From Deroplatys truncata (lineage: Eukaryota > Arthropoda > Insecta > Mantodea > Mantidae), in assembly GCA_030765065.1 (NCBI GenBank), contig CM060976.1:56776539-56840538 (forward strand): DNA of 64,000 bases. The letters are read 5' to 3'. The notes under the pieces were generated by a model. It was not told where the DNA came from, did not search any database, and saw only the letters and a list, made by a program, of their open reading frames with translations. Within the stretch, counting starts at the first letter, position 1. Each line of letters opens with the position of its first letter. This document shows, piece by piece, positions 57,918-64,000 of the stretch. Position numbers and translations under genes: made by a program.

Positions 57918-59240
57918 CGAGGGTTGGACCTTAAATAGTGGCAACTATTTATTTACAACCGATAAAAAAGAGTTACCTGTTAGCAACCTTTACTGCCCTT
58001 CAATGTAGTCACCAGCGTTGTGTATAACCCGTTGTCAGCATTGTGGAAGTCGTAGTATACCTTTAGCTGAGCCTGTTCTGTTGATAGTGCAAATGGAGCG
58101 GTCTACTGCCTGACGAATCTCTGGAACAGTTCTGAAGCGAATGCCACGAAGTGGTTCCTTCATCTTTGGAATCAAATCAAAGTCACAAAGACTTAAGTCC
58201 GGGGAGTATGGTGGATGGTACATCACTTCCCAGTCCCATCGACCGAACAAATCAGCCACGGCTTGCGCTGCATGCGCCCGAGCATCGTCCTGGAAAATGA
58301 TAGTGGATCCTGCAGAAAGTGTTGCTGCTTCTTTCTCACAGCTGGTCGCGGGTGGTGCTCCAAAAAACGAACGGTAATACTGGGCATTGGCGGTCTGCCG
58401 TGGAGGAATGTAATGCGTTAGGATAACACCATCACAGTCGTACACGAGAATCACCAGAACTTTCACATTGCTGGGGCTCTGACGAACTTTTAATTTTCGT
58501 GGCGACCCATAATGACGCCATTCGTTCGATTGGTGTTTCAGTTTTGGCTCATACGATTTGGCCCATGTCTCATCCAGCGTTATGATATGGCGCAAGAAAG
58601 CCTCTCCTTCGCGCTCATAGCGCTCCAAGTGCGTCCTAGCAGCGTCGTAACGCAACCATTTCTGCATTTTCGTCAAATCATGCGGAACCCACCGTGATGC
58701 AATTTTTCGCATGCTCAGGCGTTCCTTCAGGATGTGAAGCACAGTCGTATGCGCTAATCCGGTTTCTTTGGCGAGCTCATGAATCGCTGGCGTTGATCAC
58801 TGTCCAGCAACGCGGCAAGAGCATGCACTTCTTCTTCTGACGCTAGGACGACCTGCCCGATGCATGTCTGCAGTTTGCCCACCATCGTTAAAGGCTTTTA
58901 CCCAACGTGCCACTGTTCTGTAAGGCAATGCAGATTCCCCGCAAGCCTCTTGAAAACTTTAATGACACCGTCGTGCTGTACGACCTCTGGCACATTCAAT
59001 CTTGATCCAACTCCGTTGTTCCTGTTTCGAAAACATCGTGACAACACTACATTAGACCGCTAGCGCACAAGTGACTCTGTTTCTCTCGACTGTGCGCACG
59101 CAGGTGAAGTGGGAAGGGAGAGTCCATTTGCTCTGAGGTAAGGTAGGTATGTAACTAACGTGTGCTATCAGTGACAATATTAGGTTCCGTTGCATAGCGT
59201 CTCTACAGCAGTGTTGCCACTATTTAAGTTCCAACCCTTG
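57918..59240 (-). mobile_element. Mariner transposon, 1323 bp, exact ends
   Basis: The left CGAGGGTTGGACCTTAAATA and the right reverse complement CAAGGGTTGGAACTTAAATA form 28-bp inverted ends with three mismatches or fewer. TA flanks both (57916-57917 and 59241-59242). Flanks joined together give continuous family A. Confidence 0.95.
57990..59036 (-). pseudogene. Mariner transposase, nearly full length
   Basis: It is a mariner (SETMAR-like, DD34D) transposase. The start is the ATG ending at 59036 (MFSKQEQRSWIKIECARGRT). A stop replaces a conserved glutamine codon about 26 codons in. The helix-turn-helix and GRP linker (MHRAGRPSV) follow. Two compensating shifts lie near 58780-58845. An open run of 235 codons (58035-58742) covers LTKMQKWLRYDAARTHLERY, ITLDETW (first D), FQDDARAHAA (second D) and YHPPYSPDLSLCDFDLIPKM (third D). 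Inside it, about 30 residues near 58290-58375 are out of frame between two shifts. A TGA at 58032-58034 stands where mariners have tryptophan, and the ancestral stop would be 57990-57992. Few breaks for its length make it one of the youngest elements here. Confidence 0.92.
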
Positions 59241-59590
59241 TATATGACTAAGTTGTGCGTAAACTTTTATCTAACTCTTACGGTTTACCGGTTATGCAAA
59301 AGTCATTTCGAATGAAGTGGACTTTTGGGAATATTCCCAGAAAGTTCAAGATATACGTTTCATTTGTTATGAAGATATCTTAAATATATGCCGTTTTAAT
59401 CAAAACCATTAGAGCCATTTTGAGAAAATTAAAATTTTCCAAAAAATGTTCCATGTAAAGGGTAGTCTGGGAGGGGGAATTTCTTGAAAGTCTTCGTGTC
59501 GCATCCTTAGAAGATACTAAACTCAAATACCAGGTTTGGTATTTATCCAACTTTTCATTTTTGAGTTATACTGTTCAAAGGCACATACAA
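59241..59590 (+). repeat. Family A, 3' part after the mariner
   Basis: TATATGACTAAGTTGTG, GGTTTACCGGTTATGCAAAAG and GTTCCATGTAAAGGGTAG, up to GTTATACTGTTCAAAGG. The 3' terminal module is missing. Confidence 0.85.
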
Positions 59591-59669
59591 CATGACTTTT
59601 CCCTTTTCTCACTCTTTAGGCTAGAAATCCTGCAAGATTCATTGGTATTCCCTAACACGTGTGATTCTT

Positions 59670-60090
59670 TTAGCACGAGTACTAACCTTGTTATAAGTGG
59701 TGTCCATCTGCGTAAAGCCATTCCTGGTATCTTCCAATGAAATTTCTATTCATACGCTTAAGTTATTCTTGTATAGTGTCCATAATTTCTGTTTATATAT
59801 TATCCGTAAATTCGTCAATGGTGGGACTGTTCCTATAAAGTTCCCTCAAATAAATGCACCAATTTAGTCAATTTTTTCCTCCGATAGAACTTCTCGTTTT
59901 CGCCAGTTAGGTTTTGAATTTAGCGATCCTGATGTCCTAAACTTATTAACCAGAAGCCTACCAGTTGCTCTTCCTGTAACTAGAATACCAGGAAGTTTCT
60001 CCTGAAATTGTTTACACAACATCATTCGGTTTTTATGTAGGTAGCGTATATAAAAATTCTTCAAGCGTGAATTTGTCGCCAGCCATTGCA
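59670..60090 (-). pseudogene. Internally deleted Tc1/mariner-type transposase fragment
   Basis: On minus, an ATG at 60086 gives MAGDKFTLEE. A frame change leads to KNRMMLCKQFQEKLPGILVT and LLVNKFRTSGSLNSKPNWRK, then REVLSEEKID. This is the DUF4817-like helix-turn-helix module found at the N-terminus of many arthropod transposases. Soon after, LKRMNRNFIGRYQEW and LYADGHHL resemble the C-terminal tail of such proteins, with the catalytic core deleted. Terminal repeats were not found. Confidence 0.65.
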
Positions 60091-60599
60091 GTGGACTAAT
60101 AATAAGGCATTAACACTATTAAGTAAATCACACACAACACAGTTGTCTTGAATACATTTGACCGTGAGATACACAACTTTTACAGCACGAACACAAAGCA
60201 CCGACTGAAGCCCAGGTTACAAAAATAACCTTGAAAGCGTCATGCGCCACCAGTTGTGAATCGGAAAATTATCTAGATCACTGCGGTACAGCGTGGTACT
60301 TATATAGCCGGTCTATGGCCTTGCTTTAAAACGACCGCACTGCACCTACGCGAAAATAAAATTACAGCTCTTGAAAATGGTTGTTCTAGCAGCAATGTCA
60401 CCAACATTAACATTGTTGACGAATTGGCGATCGATTATCTACGTCTTGGTTTTTCTTGTGGTTTACCGTTAAAAAATTCGAGTCAGTTTGAGAGTTTAAT
60501 GAGCCGGCATATTGCCATGGTCGCTCAGTTGATTAGAGCAATCAAACGGAAACCACACGATCCGTAATTCAAACACCGGCTGTGACTTAACTTTTCGGT
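60091..60599. other. Mostly unassigned; a tRNA-like SINE head
   Basis: 60515-60590 has ATGGTCGCTCAGTTGATTAGAGC (A box) and AATTCAAACACCGG (weak B box) on +. The rest is unassigned. Confidence 0.45.
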
Positions 60600-60984
60600 C
60601 TGGTTCTACCTTTCCTATTCTTTCAAATGCTTATCATTCTAACTACTTCTTGCTAATCCAGATAAACTTTCATTTCACATCTACACATTTAATTGTAGGT
60701 AAAGAAACATATAGAAGATAAAGCGATAGTCAGATTTTTGAAGGCCGTGTCCCTATGCGATGGCTTTGAAATTCTCACCTTTTTGCACGACTACGAGACA
60801 TTTCATCCAATAGCAAGGCGTATGTTGGAAATGAGTTGTATTTTATATAAGTTGAACTGATTTAACGAGATTTGTATATTTTTGTGTAGTAAAATTTTGT
60901 CTATCTCTTCTGGTCTACCAGTTATGCAAAAGTCATTCAGAATGAAGGGGACTTTTGGGGACGTTCCCAGAAAATTTAAGATAT
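60600..60984 (+). repeat. Family A, 5' part, split by a solo LTR
   Basis: Diverged 5' module (ACTACTTCTTGCTAATCCAG, AAGCGATAGTCAGATTTT), then the closer-matching TCTGGTCTACCAGTTATGCA, ending AAATTTAAGATAT. Confidence 0.8.
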
Positions 60985-61410
60985 TGTTATACACCGGGGT
61001 GAGGCCGAAAGATTTGCAGCTAAAATATAAAATTTAGTTACTCCAGCATAAACACTGGGGGACGTAGACTCGGAGGCACACAAAGAGATACGAACTTTCT
61101 GCACAAACCTAAAGCGGACGTGGGATGTTTATAAATAATACATATAAATTCACATTTAACTCTGGTTTATTATAATTCATAAGGTGACCTACATTGTACA
61201 CAAAAGGTTACAGTTAAACACTGGGGGAGATGCCCCACGCACGCACTCCTATATACAAATCACACACTCAGAAGACCTACTCTAGACTGACTCTACTTAC
61301 GGACCCACGCTCTCAGATAAAGAGACTCTTTCCTCAACTTGCCTTCAGCCCCCTTTACCAGGAATTGGAGGGAAGTATGCCACGCCGGACAAGAATACAC
61401 ATACGCTACA
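60985..61410. mobile_element. Solo LTR, family L2, 426 bp, exact ends
   Basis: It starts TGTTATACACCGGGG, ends ACATACGCTACA and is flanked by ATAT (60981-60984 and 61411-61414). TG/CA ends and a 4-bp duplication are the LTR hallmark. Removing it restores AAGATAT joined to GCATTTTATTTGTC of family A. TATAAAT near 61130 could be a TATA box on +. No second copy is in the window. Confidence 0.85.
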
Positions 61411-61670
61411 ATATGCATTTTATTTGTCACGCAAATATCTTAAACATGTGTTACTTTAGTTCAAATCATTAAAGCCCTTTTTGAGGAAATTTAAAAATAA
61501 TGAAAATGTTTCCATGTAAATGGCAGTTGGGGTGGGGAGATTTTCTTGAAAATCTTCGTGTCGTATCCTTGGAAGATACTGAATTTAAATACTAAGTTTT
61601 GTATTTAACTGATCTTTTGTTTTTGATTTATGGTGTTCACAGACACATACACGGAGCTTTTTCTAAATAC
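61411..61670 (+). repeat. Family A, 3' part after the LTR
   Basis: TGCATTTTATTTGTCACGCAAATATC up to the short CA-rich tract and CGGAGCTTTTTCTAAATAC, where the next copy begins inverted. Confidence 0.8.
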
Positions 61671-62335
61671 TTTCTTTACTAGTACGTATAGAAAGTAGTT
61701 TGTATTCCATGCAAAATTGCAATACCAATATTTTACTGGATATATATATTTTGAGACCTCCTCAACCCAAAAAACTTATTTTTAGAAACAGGTCTGTGTG
61801 TACCTTTGAACAGCAAACTAAAAACACGAAATGTCGGATAAATACCAAAGTTGGTATTTAAGTTCAGTACCTTCCAAGTATGCGACACAAACATTTTGAA
61901 GAAAATCCCCACACACCTAATTACCCTTTACATGGAACATTTTCAATTTTGTTCATTTTTTGAAAAATGGCTAATGATTTTGATTAAAGTAACATACATT
62001 AACGATATTTATGTGACAAATAAAATGTATATTTTGAATTTTCTGGGAAAGGTTTGTGAAGTCCTCTTCTTTCGGTAGGAAATTTATATAATATTCAATA
62101 ACCAGTAAACATTAAGCGTAGCCGCAAATGTACTGCACAAATACTCTAGAACTCTTTAAAACACACAATTTGAAATAACCTTTTTGTGGTATCAGCCATT
62201 TGCGAGATATACGTTATTAATGGTTCAAATTGTTTAAGACTTATCTTCTTTTAAAGTCCTGTCGATTTTCAGTTATTTCTCGCGATACCATGAAAAGAGT
62301 ATGAAAAATTATGGCCAGCCTAGAAGATCCGGTTG
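61671..62335 (-). repeat. Family A, diverged subfamily
   Basis: It runs from TTTCTTTACTAGTACGTATAG through GTATGCGACACAAACATTTT and CGCGATACCATGAAAAGAGT to the GGCCAG block. Confidence 0.8.
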
Positions 62336-62900
62336 TGAAAAAAAGTTTCGTTGTTACATTCACATGACTTTCTCTACTCTTGTACAAACTACTATTACAT
62401 CTTTTTGATAGAGCTTATTCTCCACCTATTAATTCTAATCGAGATAAACATTTGCAGAAATATTAATTGATAATTTTCTTGTAGGTGCAAAAGGAATATG
62501 GTAGGCTTTAAGCGATAATCAAATATTTTAAGAGCTGGTTGCTATGTGGAGTATTCCATTCTCTTTGCATGTCCTAGACATAAAAAACAAATAACGAATT
62601 CCCATTTGAGAAACAGTAGAAGTATTGGAAAATTCAAACAAATAACGAGGAATATCTCGGAAATTGTTCACTCCACACAAAAATGTAAATGGCTAAATTG
62701 TGTATTTGAACATGTATATTTTTTGTGCAGAAAACTTTTGTCTTGCTCTTACGGTTTAACAGATATGCAAAAGTCATTCAGAATGAAGAGGAGCTTTGGG
62801 CACATTCTCAAGTTAAAGATATACACTTATTTGTCTGGAAAATGTCTTAAATATATGACACTTTAATTAAAATCGGTAGAGCCATTTTTTAGAAAATCAA
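62336..62900 (+). repeat. Family A, left arm of a foldback pair
   Basis: It runs from the 5' module (TTACATTCACATGACTTTCTC) to GCCATTTTTTAGAAAATCAA, then meets an inverted copy. Confidence 0.85.
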
Positions 62901-63413
62901 TTTGGATTGCAATATCATATATTTGATATTTTACGTTAAATGAAACGTATATCTTGAATTTTCTGGGAATGTCCCCAAAAGTCCTCTTCATTCAGAAGAT
63001 TATGAATAATTAGTAAACCGTAAGACAGAAAAAACAATTGGATATCGTTAAAACACAATTTATGTCATATAGTTTTTTATTTTTTGTGGGTCGGTGAACC
63101 ATTTCCGAGATATTTCTTGTTATTTGTTTGAATTTTCCAATACTTATACTTTTTCAAATGGGAATTCGTTATTCTTTTTTATTTCCTGGACATGCAAAGA
63201 GAATGGAATGCTCTACATAGCAACCAGCTCTTAAAACATTTGACTATCGCTTGAAGCCTTCATATTTCCCTTGCATCTACAAGAAGATTATCAATTAGAT
63301 ATTTCTGCAAATTTTTATCTCGATTAACATGAAGTAGATGGAGACTAGGCGTTTGTAGAAATAGTTTGTACAAGAGTAAAGAAAGCCATGTGAGTGCAGC
63401 ACATCAGAAATTG
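62901..63413 (-). repeat. Family A, right arm of a foldback pair
   Basis: It runs from ATTGCAATATCATATATTTG back to CATGTGAGTGCAGCACATCAG. Paired with 62336-62900 it forms an inverted repeat of more than 500 bp per arm. Confidence 0.85.
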
Positions 63414-64000
63414 TTTTTCCAGTTTTTCCTCTTGTCTTATGTTATCTATATAAGTTATACTGAAAGTAAGAACTTATTCGAATTATTCCGCTTTATCCTA
63501 TTTACACGAAGCCGTTAGGCAGCCAGACCAAGACTCCTCAGTGGCAATGCCATCACAATGGCATCTGTGAAGTAACCGCCCTGTCTCAGCATGCCAACTC
63601 AATTACAGCATATTGGAATTGTTGGTCTGCAGCACAGATCCCTCGCATGAAACTTGATTAACTATGCACACCTTGCGCAACAATGGGGACTGATCCTGGA
63701 ACCACACTGTTAGAGGAAACCTAGCCCCCCTCGAAATATGCAGGCATTGTTTTGGAACATAGGAAGTGGCGTTACTTCACGCAACGTATTCCCTTCTGAC
63801 GCTTAATTTCCCTAGACACTCTCTTCAGATCTTCCATTTCGCGTTTTGCTCTTTGGTACGCAGCGAAATTAATGTTTTGTATGAAAGAAATCTACAGCAA
63901 AGAAAGCTTATCCAAAGAAAAAGGAAAATTTTAGAAAAGATTAACAAAGACCACGTGATATAAACGTTGCGCTTCCAATACATTTTCGTGGGAAGATGTT
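63414..64000. other. Unassigned stretch
   Basis: No gene or repeat was recognised up to the window end. Confidence 0.4.

Noticed and set aside
58141..58697. Three + strand open frames
   Set aside because: They are antisense shadows of the mariner transposase on the minus strand.

Overview
This is a eukaryotic, almost certainly insect (at least pancrustacean), nuclear window. It is AT-rich, has no operons or long open frames, and consists mostly of nested, decayed transposable elements. Tc1/mariner relics, arthropod-type non-LTR reverse transcriptase relics and tRNA-derived SINEs point to an arthropod. A nuclear mitochondrial insert in the order cox1-trnY-trnC, with the two tRNAs opposite in strand to cox1, is the ancestral insect/pancrustacean arrangement. 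I cannot name the order or species from the sequence.

Only one piece of an ordinary host gene is recognisable. This is the last coding exon of 5-oxoprolinase (+ strand, 48505-48663), with a splice acceptor in front and a closed frame ending in TAG. I could not find its upstream exons, so the 48 kb to its left is probably intron or intergenic DNA filled with mobile elements.

The commonest component is an unnamed interspersed repeat, called family A here. About 20 copies lie on both strands and fill roughly a fifth of the window. A full copy is about 0.85-1.1 kb. It begins near TCTGATGTGTTACACTCAC and ends in a small hairpin followed by TAGAGAAAGTAAAAA. Family A is the host for many later insertions: another A copy (5472-6345), a 953-bp solo LTR (19161-20113), SINEs (21598 and 22567), the mitochondrial insert (30801-31400), a 1.3-kb mariner (57918-59240) and a 426-bp solo LTR (60985-61410).

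Layout. 1-5 kb: LTR fragment, SINE, A copy, non-LTR relic carrying a SINE, foldback. 5-10.5 kb: A copies and a palindromic mariner-like element. 10.8-12.9 kb: non-LTR relic split by a Tc1 element. 13-23 kb: A copies, a hairpin MITE, an LTR and SINEs. 23.5-26.5 kb: second copy of the non-LTR relic and an old mariner. 29-35 kb: paired repeat G, one copy holding a 737-bp element and the other an empty site; the mitochondrial insert. 36-42 kb: SINEs, and a mariner split by a 1003-bp LTR. 42-48 kb: 66-bp tandem repeat, inverted non-LTR pair, SINEs and an RNase H-type non-LTR relic. 48.5 kb: 5-oxoprolinase exon followed by a foldback. 50-56 kb: SINEs, a small MITE and a Tc1/mariner-like element. 57-63.4 kb: A copies with a mariner and a solo LTR.

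Transposases were recognised from conserved motifs read by eye; all are broken. Boundaries marked exact rest on target-site duplications or an empty site. Others are approximate, by tens of bases.
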